A program made the translations under genes and the position numbers. Positions 44,033 through 54,406 of a DNA stretch of 64,000 nucleotides are shown in pieces. Numbering within the stretch: position 1 is the first letter of the stretch; each line of letters opens with the position of its first letter. Location: assembly GCF_950295315.1 (NCBI RefSeq), contig NC_080175.1, positions 80,322,066-80,386,065 on the forward strand, read 5' to 3'. Source of the stretch: Erinaceus europaeus (Eukaryota; Chordata; Mammalia; Eulipotyphla; Erinaceidae). Below the pieces are notes generated by a model, which did no database searches, was not told the origin of the DNA, and was given only the letters and a program-made list of their open reading frames with translations.

Positions 44033-44838
44033 GTGAGTTCTGGAGTTAGTCAACCATTGTATTTTATTGCTTTGAAACAGACATTTAGAGACCTGCTATT
44101 TTCAGTTGTTTTAATCAGCAGTAGGAAATACTGTCTGCATGTCTTTGGGGTTGTTAGTGACCGACTTACTTATCATAGACATATGGAAAATATATCTAGA
44201 CACCTGACACTAGTTTACTTCTTTTTTTTTTTTTTAACTCTACAACTTGGTGGGGGGGGAAGTACTGTTACCTGGAGTATTCACTCCATCACCTTTATAA
44301 CACATTTTGTTTCATAAACTTTCCTCAGTTGAGGCTTGTTTTCCTAATGTACTCTAAAAAAACCCTGAGTTTTATAAATGTATACAAAAACATTAAAATT
44401 GATAAGTATGAAAGAGGTAAAGAGAAAATTTAAATGTCAGAACTAAAACTGTTCACAAAATGTGCTTTAAAAGTCTAGTTGTTAGAGGTCTATTACAAAT
44501 TTAGCTTTGAGCTTCCTAGAGTCTAACAAAGAAGAAAAAAGTAGCTACAAGGTTCACAGTGTCTATAAGAAAAATACCAACCGCTTATATACGAAACAGC
44601 TGTTTCTAGCAAGCACTGTTTTCAAAACAATTCCTTGAGTACCAGTGACCTCCATAATGAGCTTTTATTCAACTCCCCAAACTGCATAAAGGAATGGAAG
44701 GAACTGATGAAAGATATCACTGAGTTCCTATTTCTAAACACAGTTTTACTATTTCTTGTCACATTTTGGTCTAGAGAGATATACTCTTTTTATCTGCATA
44801 TGGTTTCATGGGTCAGGACATACTTTCCTATCTCTTAC
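44033..44838. other. Unique intron 3 sequence
   Basis: Poly-T and a ggtgggggggg run at about 44222-44265. No repeat family or exon recognised. Short open frames have no recognisable product. Confidence 0.4.
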
Positions 44839-44943
44839 TACAGCTGCTTTGACCTGGGTAAAAAACTGTGTGGTACAGATGCAAACAGCATCATTATTCC
44901 TATTTTATAGAAGAAAACTAGGGCACAGAGAGCAGATCGCTTT

Positions 44944-45088
44944 CTCTCCTCTCCTCTCCTCTCCTCTCCTCTCCTCTCCTCTCCTCTCCTCTCCTCTCCT
45001 CTCCTCTCCTCTCCTCTCCTCTCCTCTCCTCTCCTCTCCTCTCCTCTCCTCTCCTCTCCTCTCCTCTCCTCTCCTCTCCTCTCCTCTC
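44944..45088 (+). repeat. (CTCCT)n pentamer array in the L1 5' UTR
   Basis: About 29 near-perfect CTCCT units, 145 bp, directly at the element's 5' end. The complement on the - strand stays open as a repeated Gly-Glu-Glu-Arg-Arg-type string, which is not a gene. Confidence 0.95.
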
Positions 45089-45682
45089 CCGGATCAACTA
45101 GGAATACCAAAGGAGACCACCCGGACCGAAACAAGACAGGACTAGAATGACCACAGAAACCCAGTAAATCACCCGTGAGTACAAACACGCGTCGCTTTGG
45201 CTGGTGACAGAGAGGAGAGAGGGGACTAAGGAGAGATTAAGTGACTGCTAACAGTTCGACAGTTTGTCAGTGGAGACACCACCTCCAGTCTGCTCCACCA
45301 ACAAGGGCACAGCTGAAGGGAGGAAAGGACTCCCCAGAGACTCACCAAGTACAACTCTGAGTCTCCATTGCTACTACCCTCAGAATCTGGAGCAGCAACA
45401 GGGAGGGACACCAGGGCACAGAGATCTAACCGGGAAACTCAGGAGAAGACCTATACCTCGGTGGCATAGCTGAAGGGCTGTGAAAGTCTCTTTGCATAAC
45501 CACTGGATTATCTCTGCCACACCCTGCTTTATCTCTTGGTCAGGAGTCATTGATTAAGCCAAGAAGCCTATTGATAGTTTAAAAGCCCTCAGGCTACCAT
45601 AGCCTACAGGGGAAAAAAAAAAAAGGCTTTTACACCACTGAACTCCAACTCAGGGATTGAAAAACCTCTTAACTTATATAAA

Positions 45683-46657
45683 ATGGTTAAAACAACAAGA
45701 AAAAATAATGGAGACTCAAACCAGGACAAGAGTCCAGCTAAAAGTCCTCCAGAGGGCAAAGCACAAAACAACGAGTTCAACATCCAAACATTAGCTAAGG
45801 AAATAATAACAGGAGTGAGTAAAGAATTTGAAAAAATTGTAATCAGAACTGCAGGAACAACAAATGAGAATATGGAAGAAAATTCTAATTATCTCGTGGT
45901 TATTAGAGAGCTGAAAGCTGAAATTGCTGAGCTAAGAAGGCAACTAGCTGAACAAGCTAAAACAGTATCAGAGCAGGGCAACAAAATAGATGAACTCCAG
46001 AAAGCAGTAGAGGGCAGAGAGAATAGAATCAATGAGGCTGAAGACAGAATTAGCAAGATTGAGGATGAATTAGAGACAACTAAAGAAGAAGTAAGAGATC
46101 TCAAAAAGAGATTAAGAGATGCTGAAAACAACAACAGAGTCCTATGGGATGACTTCAAAAGAAACAATATACTCATTATTGGCTTACCAGAGGAAGAAAG
46201 AGAAGGGGAGGAAGAAAGCGTTCTCCAGGCCATAATAGCTGAAAATTTCTCTAGTCTAGACAACACCAAAGACATAAAGATTCAAGAAGCCCAGAGGGTC
46301 CCAAACAGAATTAACCCAGACCTAAAGACACCAAGACATGTCATACTTAGATTGGAAAGGAATAAGGATAAAGAAAGGATCCTCAAGGCTGCAAGAGAAA
46401 AACAAAGAGTCACCTACAAAGGAAAACCCATAAGATTAGCAGCAGACTTCTCCATACAAACACTACAGGCCAGAAGAGAATGGCAGGATATCTATCGAGT
46501 GCTCAATGAGAAAGGCTTTCAGCCAAGAATACTATATCCTGCTAGACTGTCATTCAGACTAGATGGAAGCATCAAAACCTTCTCAGACAAGCAACAGTTG
46601 AAGGAAGCAACCATCACCAAGCCTGCCTCGAAAGAAGTTCTGAAAGGTCTCCTATAA
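45683..46657 (+). CDS. L1 ORF1 protein (ORF1p), intact frame of 324 codons
   Basis: ORF1p is the L1 RNA-binding chaperone that coats the element's RNA as trimers. Visible layout: a basic disordered N-terminus (MVKTTRKNNG...), a coiled coil at about residues 70-155 (heptads in IRELKAEIAELRRQLAEQAK and INEAEDRISKIEDELETTKE), an RRM domain at about 155-250 (NNILIIGLPEEERE, RHVILRLERNKDKERILKAA) and a C-terminal domain with RILYPARLSFRLDG. Length is close to the usual mammalian ORF1p (about 340). ATG at 45683, stop TAA at 46655. The frame has no stop or shift, suggesting a fairly young insertion. The element has no ORF2, so it cannot move by itself. Confidence 0.92.
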   Translation: MVKTTRKNNGDSNQDKSPAKSPPEGKAQNNEFNIQTLAKEIITGVSKEFEKIVIRTAGTTNENMEENSNYLVVIRELKAEIAELRRQLAEQAKTVSEQGNKIDELQKAVEGRENRINEAEDRISKIEDELETTKEEVRDLKKRLRDAENNNRVLWDDFKRNNILIIGLPEEEREGEEESVLQAIIAENFSSLDNTKDIKIQEAQRVPNRINPDLKTPRHVILRLERNKDKERILKAAREKQRVTYKGKPIRLAADFSIQTLQARREWQDIYRVLNEKGFQPRILYPARLSFRLDGSIKTFSDKQQLKEATITKPASKEVLKGLL

Positions 46658-46844
46658 ACAACCAGACCACCACAAATAGAACATATATCAAAACACTCTA
46701 AAACTCTACAAGAAAACTAGGGCACAGAGCCCAAAGTCATGAAGCAAGGACTTGAATTCAGAACTTTTGTACCAAAGATCACTTCATCATATGAAGGAGA
46801 GGGATTCACAATGAATCCTGCCATGGGAAATATAACCTTGGTCC

Positions 46845-47255
46845 TTCAACTTTTCCAGCCTTTAGGTTCATGATTAGTCAACAATTTGTTTGGCTCTATA
46901 CGTTAACTCTTTTTTCAGCCACCAGGTTCCAGATGCTAACATGATGCCAACCAGACTTCCCTGGGCAGACAACCCCACCAATGTGTTCTGGAGCCCCACT
47001 TCCCCAGAGTTCCACCCCACTAGGGAAAGAGAGAGGAAGGCTGGGAGTATGGACCGACCTGTCAACGCCCATGTTCAGCGGGGAAGCAAGCTTCTGCACC
47101 CCATAATGACCCTGGCTCCGTGCTCCCAGAAGGATAAAGAATAGGAAAGCTATCACAGGAGGGGAGGGGGAAGGGAGTTCTAGTGGTGGGAATTGTGTGG
47201 AGCTGTACCCCTCTTATCCTATGGTTCTTGTCAGTGTTTCCTTTTTATAAATTAA
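46845..47255 (+). mobile_element. L1 long-UTR 3' end
   Basis: Sense common 3' block: ggttcatgattagtcaacaa, caggttccagatgctaacat, gtcaacgcccatgttcagcg, ctgtacccctcttatcctat, then tail ctttttataaattaaaatt. Confidence 0.85.
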
Positions 47256-47284
47256 AATTATATATATATATATATATATATATT
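47256..47284. repeat. (TA)n microsatellite
   Basis: About 13 TA units grown from the A-rich tail of the preceding L1 end. Confidence 0.9.
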
Positions 47285-47309
47285 TCCTTCTTATCACCGC
47301 AGTTCTCAA

Positions 47310-47955
47310 CAATGGTTTTTGAAATTTTTATTTGCTATTAATAGTTTGTTACAAGATTATGAAATTACAATGTATAGTTCAATACCACATCCACCACGAA
47401 AATTCTGTGTCCCCACTCTCCCATCTCCTAAAGATAACCATCATAGTTCTCATAAGTCTTACAAACAGTTTGTTTGCTTCTGTTTTGTTTGAATTTTTTT
47501 TTCCGGTGGGGGGCTAAGTTCATGTAAATCAGATCTCTAGATTCTACTTTTGAGTGAAACCATCTGGTAGTTGTCTCTTATCTCTTATTTTGCTAAACAT
47601 AATCACCTTTAGTTCCATCCATTTTGTCCCAAAGGACACAATGTCATCTTTTTGACTGCAGGATTCCATGGAATATATATCCTATAACTTCTTTAGCCAG
47701 TCATCTGTTGATGGGCATTTAGGCTACTTCCACTCCTTGGCTATTGTGAATAATGCATCTATGAACATCGGGGTACGTGTGTCCCTTTGAATTAGTGCTT
47801 GTCCATTGGATAAATGCCTAAGAGTGGTATTGCTGGGTCACAAGGTACTGACATCTTTATTTAAGGACTCTTCATACAGTCTTCCAAAGGAGCTGTACCA
47901 GTTTGCTTTCCCACCAGCAGTGAAGCAGAGTTCCCTCTTCTCCACAACCTCTCCA
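47310..47955 (-). mobile_element. L1 3' end with ORF2 tail
   Basis: Antisense: agtttgttacaagattatga, aataccacatccaccacgaa, cagtcatctgttgatgggca, ttcccaccagcagtgaagca. Confidence 0.85.
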
Positions 47956-48196
47956 ACACCTTCAACAATGTTTATTATAGTGATTATCTCACTGATTAAC
48001 TTCTCTTCTTTTCTTGCCCACACACTTCATGATAAAGTGCTCTTAACATATCACTCTTAACACAACCTGTTGCTTTTCTCACTTAAAGTACATGTATTAC
48101 TTGTCAAATGATCACTTTGAATAGTCTTCTTAACCACCTTGTTCTCCTTAAGAATTAATTTTAGAGGAAGAAGTCAGACATTTTTAGAATATACAA
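47956..48196. other. Unique intron 3 sequence
   Basis: Nothing recognised. Confidence 0.35.
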
Positions 48197-48199
48197 AAT

Positions 48200-48535
48200 C
48201 GGGAGCTGGGCAGTAGTGCAGCTGATTAAGCGCACATGGTGCAAAGCGCAAGGGCTAGCGCAAGGATCCTGTTTGGAGCCCCCAGCTCCCCACCTGCAGG
48301 GGGGTCACTTCACGGGCAGTGAAGCAGGTGTGCAAGTGTCTATCTTTTTCTCCCCCTCTGTCTTCCCCTCCTCTCTCAACTTCTCTCTATCCTATCCAAC
48401 AACAACAATAACAACTACAACAAGTGCAACAACAAGGGCAACAAAATGGGAAAAATGGCCTTCAGGAGCAATGGATTCATAGTGCAGGCAACCGAGCTCC
48501 AGCGATAACCCTGGAGGCAAAATTAATTAATCAAT
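48200..48535 (+). mobile_element. SINE-B, near full length
   Basis: Head cgggagctgggcagtagtgc, ctccccacctgcaggggggt, CAACAA block, end gagctccagcgataaccctg then gaggcaaaatt. Confidence 0.9.
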
Positions 48536-48544
48536 TAAAAAAAT

Positions 48545-49380
48545 ATACAAAATCACATGCTACTCTCTTTAACTCTTGTCACTTAAAGGTTAGAGTAGTG
48601 AGTCGATCACCTCCTCAGCTTTTTCTTCTGTTGTCAGTTCCACTGTGAGCCTCCAGTGGCGTTGACCTCTTAGGTTGCAAGCTAATTTGGTGTGAAGGGA
48701 GATTTCATTACCCACATTAAATCTTTACCCTAATCTTTACCCTAAGACTTTGTCTTAGAGATGATTTCACAAAAGTTCCAACATTTTATCTTCTGCCATC
48801 TCCTCCCATTTCCATTTCCTCTTGGTATGCTAGAAGGTTCCATAAAGAGCAGCACAAATGGGGTGGAAGGGGAAGTGTATAGTTTCCTCTTCTTTCTAGG
48901 GACTTTTACCTATCAAGTAAAAAACTTGGGGATGGATGTGGGTGAAGGTATTCTACAATAATTATAAGCATCAAGCTGTTTGGGTAAATCAACAACTATT
49001 TGACATTGTCAGGGAGGGGGACAAATGTGAAATTCTTGGTTCAACCAGAGAAGGGAAAGAATACAGTGAGAAGTTATTACTTTTTTCTAACACCTTTGAT
49101 TATGATACTGTTGAATATTAAACCTATTGTTTAATATAGATTTCTCTATCATGAAGTCTCTGAAACCCCAACTCATTAACATTCTAAAGTTCTGAATGGT
49201 TATTTCAGATGAACCCAGCCTAGTGTTTGTAGATGTTAGTTCTTTGAACTTGACTAGTATTCATCTTTACACTAGCAAAAGTACTTACCCAGATGCCTTT
49301 CAGATAATTTCTATGCAAAATAAGACATGACTTAAGACTGGCTAAGGTTTATACTTATTCCTGCATTTATTAATAGTAGT
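48545..49380. other. Repeat-poor intron 3 stretch
   Basis: About 0.8 kb with no recognised repeat. Open frames of 61-74 codons have no recognisable domains or splice context. Confidence 0.4.
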
Positions 49381-49384
49381 GGGG

Positions 49385-49711
49385 GAGTGTGGCTAACCTG
49401 GTAGACTGCACGGTTACCATGTACTAGGACCTGGGTTCAAACTCCTCATCCCCATCTGAGGGAAAGCTTCACAGACCGTGGAGCAGTACTGCAAGCCTGC
49501 CTCTCTCTTTCTCTTTCTCTCTCTCTCTCTCTCTCTCCCCCCCTCTATTAAAAAATGGTTCCTGGAAATGCACTGAGCCCAGCAGTAATCCTGGTAATGC
49601 ACGTGCACATGCGTGCACACACACAGACTTGGAAGGTAACTTAGAGCAGTGGAGCACATGGCATTGTGGGTTCAATCTGCAGCAATCCATTTGACAGAGT
49701 AGTGCTTTGGC

Positions 49712-49743
<32 letters not shown>

Positions 49744-49805
49744 CTCACTTCTCTCTTCCTCACTCTCATTCATAAAATAAATTATAAAATGTAATAAAAT
49801 AATAA
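49385..49805 (+). mobile_element. SINE-C followed by SINE-E-like copy, both with (CT)n
   Basis: 49385-49560: gggagtgtggctaacctggt with (CT)n near 49505-49538. 49625-49800: cttggaaggtaacttagagc, (CT)n at 49712-49738, tail cataaaataaattataaaat. Confidence 0.65.
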
Positions 49806-49934
49806 AGAGCAATAATGGAATCCCAGAACACTTTTTAGCCATTTAATGTAATTGATCCCTAATGTCATAACCTTGTACATGGTTTTAGTTGGCCATCATT
49901 TAAACTGCTTTAAGTACAACTTTATATATATATA

Positions 49935-50135
49935 TATTTTTTTTTTTTTAAAGTAGAGACAGAGAGTTGTCAATAGGGAAGGGAGAGGGAGAGAGAAAGT
50001 AAGACACCCACTGCACTGCTTCAGCACTCATAAAGCTTTCCCCCTGCAGGTGGGGATCATAGAGGACTTGAACACTGGTTCTTGCACATGGTAACATGTG
50101 CACTCAACCAAATGGGCCACTGCCTGACCCTTAAG
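49935..50135 (-). mobile_element. SINE-C
   Basis: Antisense: gtagagacagagagttgtca, aagctttccccctgcaggtg, head caaatgggccactgcctgac. Confidence 0.8.
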
Positions 50136-50139
50136 TACA

Positions 50140-50345
50140 AATTTTTAAGATGTATTTATCTTATGAGAAATGGAGATACACAGAGAGAGAGAGGGAGAGG
50201 GAGAGGGAAAGGGAGAGGGAGGGGGAGAGGGAGAGAGAGAACATGGAGTGCGGCAGTGTGGAGGATTGAACCTAGGCTCTCTGAGACCTCAAGAATGCAA
50301 GTTCCATGCTCTAACACAGGTAATATTCCCAGCCATGAACTGTTT
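50140..50345 (-). mobile_element. SINE, diverged, with GGGAGA tract
   Basis: aagatgtatttatcttatga, purine tract (gggaga)n at 50185-50235, gtgtggaggattgaacctag, head tctaacacaggtaatattcc. Confidence 0.55.
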
Positions 50346-50599
50346 CTAAGAGTGAGTTTTTCTTACCAGGTTGTCTAAGACTGATAAGGGCAGAAAGCAG
50401 TATTTATTGAAGCTCATTTAATTTAAATGAAAATTCTATTATTGCATGTTAATATGAAAGGCTATTATTATGGCCCATAATCTCTTATACAAAACTCTTG
50501 GAGTTGGATGATTTCAGAAAGGTAGCCTTACTCCTGTAGCATCCTTAGCCACATTCATATATCTGTGGCAAAACCTATAAAAGTCTCACAATATACATA

Positions 50600-50765
50600 T
50601 GAAAAAAAAGTCTTATACACTATTTTCAGAGCTCGTTTGCATGTTTGAATTGTGACTAAGATACTGAGATCTGAATTGTCTTCATCTTACAAATGAGAAA
50701 AGTTATTTAGAGGAATTTAGTCATTGGGCAAGACACAACTAGCAAGTGGCAGAGGCATGATAAAG
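50600..50765 (+). repeat. MIR fragment
   Basis: ttcatcttacaaatgagaaa, gggcaagacacaactagcaa then gtggcagaggcatgataaag. Confidence 0.7.
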
Positions 50766-50988
50766 TCAGGCCAGCTGTGCTGTGCTTCTCCATAAGCATT
50801 AACAATGCTGTTTCTGGTGTATATGTAATTCCCCAGTCATGCATGCTGGGAATCGTGCATGAATTCTACGGAATAGGAGCCTGCAAACAAGATCTTCAGA
50901 TGCCAATTTGAGTTGTGGCTCTATCAGTACTAATGATCTGGATGTTTTCTTTGTTTCTTTTTATTTATTTTTTATTTATTTTTTTTAG

Positions 50989-51147
50989 TGTTTTAGTGAC
51001 TCACACAGATGCAGTCAAAATTTCAGATTTTGGGACATCTAAGGAACTCAGTGATAAAAGTACCAAGATGTCTTTCGCTGGCACAGTTGCATGGATGGCA
51101 CCAGAGGTGATACGGAATGAACCTGTCTCTGAAAAAGTCGACATATG
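50989..51147 (+). CDS. MAP3K13: MAP3K13 coding exon 4 (residues 286-339): activation segment
   Basis: 159 bases, phase 2 in and out. It completes Asn286, then encodes [20 protein letters not shown] with the DFG motif (Asp299-Gly301, metal binding), the activation loop [20 protein letters not shown] with the APE motif at 323-325, and [12 protein letters not shown]. The acceptor is a T-rich tract ending tttttttag (50988); the donor is TG|GTGAGC. Everything needed for an active kinase is present. Confidence 0.97.
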
Positions 51148-51394
51148 GTGAGCAGTGCCACAGGCATCAGCTAGAGAGGGTCCCCCATTCCCACTCTGCT
51201 GACACTTTCTCCTTTAGACACTTCTGCTCCCTCCAAATAGACTTTGATGTTACTCACTTCTGGTTGATTCCAGTCTCACTGGATCTGAGATACTACACGC
51301 TCTGATGACATATACCCAGCAAGTCAGCAGTTTGAGAGCCCCTCAGAGAATATGCTGAACTTTCTGGAAAACTGAAAGCTGATTTCAGCTACTT

Positions 51395-51443
51395 CATTTG
51401 TACCCCTCTTATCCCACAGTCTTGTCGATCATTATTAAATCAC

Positions 51444-51474
<31 letters not shown>

Positions 51475-51760
51475 AGAAGTCTTTCTGAAATGTATATAAT
51501 TCCCACCTTTCAGAAAATGAAAACACAAAATATGAACTGTGTGTGTTGTATTTCACCAAAGCAAAGGACCCTAGGGAAGGTGGAAGAGGGAGGGGCTGGG
51601 AGTCTTTGGGGTCCTGGTGCTTGATGATGGAAAAGGACCTAAGCTGGGGTGAGAAGGTTTACAGACGTCTGTCACAGGATGATGAGAAATTGTACCATGT
51701 GTCAACAACTGTACTGCAAACCATTAACCCCCAAATAAAATGATAAAATAAATAATGAAT
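51395..51760 (+). mobile_element. Two L1 3'-UTR remnants
   Basis: 51395-51478: gtacccctcttatcccacag, tcattattaaatcactaaaa with (AAAT)n. 51480-51760: tgtattt-like caccaaagcaaaggacccta, cacaggatgatgagaaattg, ending ccaaataaaatgataaaata. Confidence 0.7.
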
Positions 51761-51864
51761 TAAAAATTAATAATTTCCACCATTAAATCTTCTGCATTCC
51801 TTTGTTACTTCTATTTTTATTTTTAATGTTTTCTTTATTAGGGAGGGAGGTTAATGGATTACAG

Positions 51865-52040
51865 TACAGTTGCACTCCTCTTTAGAAGAGATTTGTCTAT
51901 TTATCTTTATGAGAAAGAGAGAGCAGAGCACTGCTCAGTCTGGCTTATGGTGGTACCAGGGATTGAACCTGTGACTTCTGGGACCTCAGGCTATCAAACC
52001 CTATGCTTTGACACATTGAGCTATTTCTCAGGTTCCCACC
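51865..52040 (-). mobile_element. SINE-E
   Basis: Antisense: agagcactgctcagtctggc, ggtaccagggattgaacctg, head ttgagctatttctcaggttc. Confidence 0.7.
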
Positions 52041-52159
52041 CCACCTTCTTAAAATCAAGATCTATCTGTTCCTGGTGAATATATGTATATGTGTCAGTGG
52101 TGTACTTCACTGTCATACAGCCATGTGTCTCAGACGTGTTTGGGGTGTTTATTTAAAAG

Positions 52160-52325
52160 GCTGTTTAGTGACGGGGAAGTGATTCAGCAGCTAGGCACAT
52201 AACTTACATGCATGAAACCCTGGGTTCAGTCTTTAGCATGACATATACTAAAGCAATGCTCTGGTTTCTCTCACAGAGCGCTCTCTCTCACTCTCATAAG
52301 TAAATGCATCATTAGAATAGGTACC
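52160..52325 (+). mobile_element. SINE-E/D-like copy
   Basis: acggggaagtgattcagcag, catgaaaccctgggttcagt, aaagcaatgctctggtttct. Confidence 0.6.
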
Positions 52326-52544
52326 TACTAAATATGTGACAGGGCTATTTGCTGGTTAAAGATTTATTTATTCATATTATTATATGCCCATAGCATTTCT
52401 TGACTAACAAAAATTTCTCCATTGATTTGAGATGTCACTATTATCAGTCATTCAGCTCTTATATAGCTTTGTTCTTTCTCTAGATTTTTATTCTGTTCCA
52501 CTAGTCTGCCTACCTGTTCATGCACCAGCATTAATTACTGAGGT

Positions 52545-52835
52545 CCTGGTGCCTGGCAGTGGTGCACCTAGTATAGAGCATACTTGTTGCCCTGTGAGAG
52601 GGTTCCGGTTCAAGCCCCTAGTCCTCACCTGTGGGGGTGGGGGCGGGGTGCTTCACGGGTAGTAGAGGAGTTGTCCTTCTTTCTCCCTTCCTCTCTCTAC
52701 TCCACTCCATTTCTCTCTGTCTCTTTAAGAAAATTTTTAAAAGGGAAAAGAAAAAGAAAAAGACCACCAGGACAAGTAGAATAATCATATAGGTGCCAAA
52801 GCCCAGGGATAAATAACCATAGTAGCAAAAAATGA
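52545..52835 (+). mobile_element. SINE-C
   Basis: gtcctggtgcctggcagtgg, ggttcaagcccctagtcctc, CT-rich tract, end gccaaagcccagggataaat. Confidence 0.75.
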
Positions 52836-53136
52836 AAATGTTATTGAGGTCTTATAGTATGTCCTGATATCCAGTAATATTGGTTACCCCTTATTGATTC
52901 CTGTTTCAGAGTTTACTTGGCTGTTTCTGGTTTGGTTTTGTTTTTCACAACAGTGTTAGAATTTTGAAATGATGTTATTTGATTAAAAATAATAATTCAA
53001 ATCCAAATCCATGTTAACCACTGTACTATAATCTGTAAATTCCCAATAGAAAAAAAAATGTAAATGATAAAAAATAGAAATCCATCTTTCTGAAATACCC
53101 TCTGTACATCTGTTGTTGTTGTTGTTACTCCTATAG

Positions 53137-53295
53137 GTCTTTTGGAGTGGTGCTTTGGGAGCTATTGACAGGAGAGATCCCTTACAAAGATGTGGACTCC
53201 TCAGCCATTATCTGGGGCGTTGGAAGCAACAGTCTCCACCTCCCAGTTCCTTCCACTTGTCCAGATGGATTCAAAATTCTTATGAAACAGACATG
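53137..53295 (+). CDS. MAP3K13: MAP3K13 coding exon 5 (residues 339-392): kinase C-lobe
   Basis: 159 bases, phase 2 in and out. It completes Trp339 and encodes [20 protein letters not shown], then [20 protein letters not shown] and [12 protein letters not shown]. The pattern [19 protein letters not shown] is subdomain IX of the MLK-type kinases. Acceptor ...gttactcctatag; donor TG|GTATGT, splitting Trp392. Confidence 0.97.
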
Positions 53296-53399
53296 GTATG
53301 TTTTTCCCTACATTCTCTTTGATTCCCTACTTCAAAATCATATTTCAATCTTTAGGGAATTCTCTAAAGTGTGTCTGGAGTGGGATACCTGGTACCGAC

Positions 53400-53540
53400 T
53401 AGGAATTTCAGGACTTAACAATCTTGAGTTCACATATTCACTCCAGCCTTTTCTACCTGTGTGATTTTAGGTATGTCACCGCAAATCAATTTTCCTATCT
53501 ATAAAATAGGGAGATATGTTTTAAGTAATTAAGTTTTTTT
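53400..53540 (+). repeat. MIR fragment
   Basis: ttctacctgtgtgattttag, gtatgtcaccgcaaatcaat, ttcctatctataaaataggg. Confidence 0.7.
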
Positions 53541-53549
53541 TATAAAAGC

Positions 53550-53670
53550 AGGACTGTGGAGATAACTTAGCATTAGACAAGAGAGTTTGCATACAGAAAG
53601 CCCCCAGTTCGATTCCTGGAGCTATGTATGTGAGGACTGAGTGGTGTTTTGATATCTTGCTCTCTGTTTT
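53550..53670 (+). mobile_element. SINE-E-like scrap
   Basis: aggactgtggagataactta, agttcgattcctggagctat, then A-rich tail. Confidence 0.5.
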
Positions 53671-53684
53671 CTAAAAAATAAATA

Positions 53685-53990
53685 ACTCGGGCGGTAGCGC
53701 AGCAGGTTAAGTGCACGTGGTGCAAAGGTGCAAAGCACAAGAACCAGCATAAGGATCCAGGTTCGAGCCCCCGGCTCCCTACCTGCAGGAGAGTCGCTTC
53801 ACAGGCGGTGAAGCAGGTCTGCAGGTGTCTGTCTTTCTCTCCCCCTTTCTGTCTTCCCCTCCTCTCTCTATTTCTCTCTGTTCTATCCAACAACGACAAC
53901 ATCAATAACAATAATAATAACTACAACAACAATAAAAAAACTGAGGGCAACAAAAGGGAAAAGAAATTTTAAAAAAGGGAAAAAAATAAA
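53685..53990 (+). mobile_element. SINE-A inside the 986-bp intron 5
   Basis: A box tagcgcagcagg, B box ggttcgagccc, gcaggtctgcaggtgtctgt, CAACAA tail. Sense relative to MAP3K13. Confidence 0.9.
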
Positions 53991-54281
53991 TAACGCTACT
54001 TTTGAGAGAGAGAGAGATAGTAGGCCTTGAGAATGACAGCTATTATTACTTTACCAGTCCTGAGGGACCATTATTTTCCAGTAGTTGCTGATCCTAGAGA
54101 GCACCCTTTTATGATTTAAGGCATTTCATAATTACATTTTCCTTCTGCTCTTCCATGTATCAGAGCTGCCAGAAATGCAGCTGTTAGTGGCCAAAAATGG
54201 CTTTTTCATAAGGTATAATGAAATCTTTACCTTCTTGGATGAAGCTTTCTGAGATGCACATCTGTTTGTTCTCACACCCAG

Positions 54282-54390
54282 GCAGAGCAAACCTCGTAAT
54301 CGACCTTCCTTTCGGCAGACACTCATGCATCTAGACATTGCCTCTGCAGACGTCCTTGCCACCCCTCAAGAAACTTACTTCAAGTCTCAG
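54282..54390 (+). CDS. MAP3K13: MAP3K13 coding exon 6 (residues 392-428): end of kinase domain
   Basis: 109 bases, phase 2 in, phase 0 out. It encodes [20 protein letters not shown] with the subdomain XI arginine in RNRPSF, then [16 protein letters not shown]. Acceptor ctcacacccag (to 54281); donor CAG|GTAAGT. The next expected exon (a basic helical stretch before the leucine zippers in human MAP3K13, from memory) was not found up to base 64000, so intron 6 exceeds 9.6 kb and the gene leaves the window. Confidence 0.97.
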
Positions 54391-54406
54391 GTAAGTCTGA
54401 AAACTT

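Larger units (their letters stand above)
44931..46709 (+). mobile_element. Tailless L1: 5' UTR plus ORF1 only, with 20-bp TSD
   Basis: Exact 20-bp duplication aagaaaactagggcacagag at 44911-44930 and 46710-46729. The insert holds a pyrimidine pentamer array, a 5' UTR of about 590 bp, an intact ORF1 and 52 bp beyond its stop, then ends at ...aaaactctac with no poly-A. ORF2 is absent. The first bases of the target duplication (aagaaaac) resemble the sequence that would be expected after 'ctctac' in an L1 inter-ORF region, so priming may have occurred inside the RNA. It lies in intron 3 of MAP3K13 in the same orientation. Confidence 0.9.
44840..46800 (+). repeat. MIR-like repeat split by the tailless L1 insertion
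   Basis: 44880-44930 (cattattcctattttatag...ctagggcacagag) and 46730-46800 (cccaaagtcatgaagcaagg) together follow the MIR end 'cccattttacagatgaggaaactgaggcacagag'. The L1 at 44931-46709 plus the duplicated 20 bp breaks it. Confidence 0.6.

Noticed and set aside
44838..45188. - strand frame with repeated Gly-Glu-Glu-Arg-Arg units
   Set aside because: It is the complement of the CTCCT array in the L1 5' UTR.
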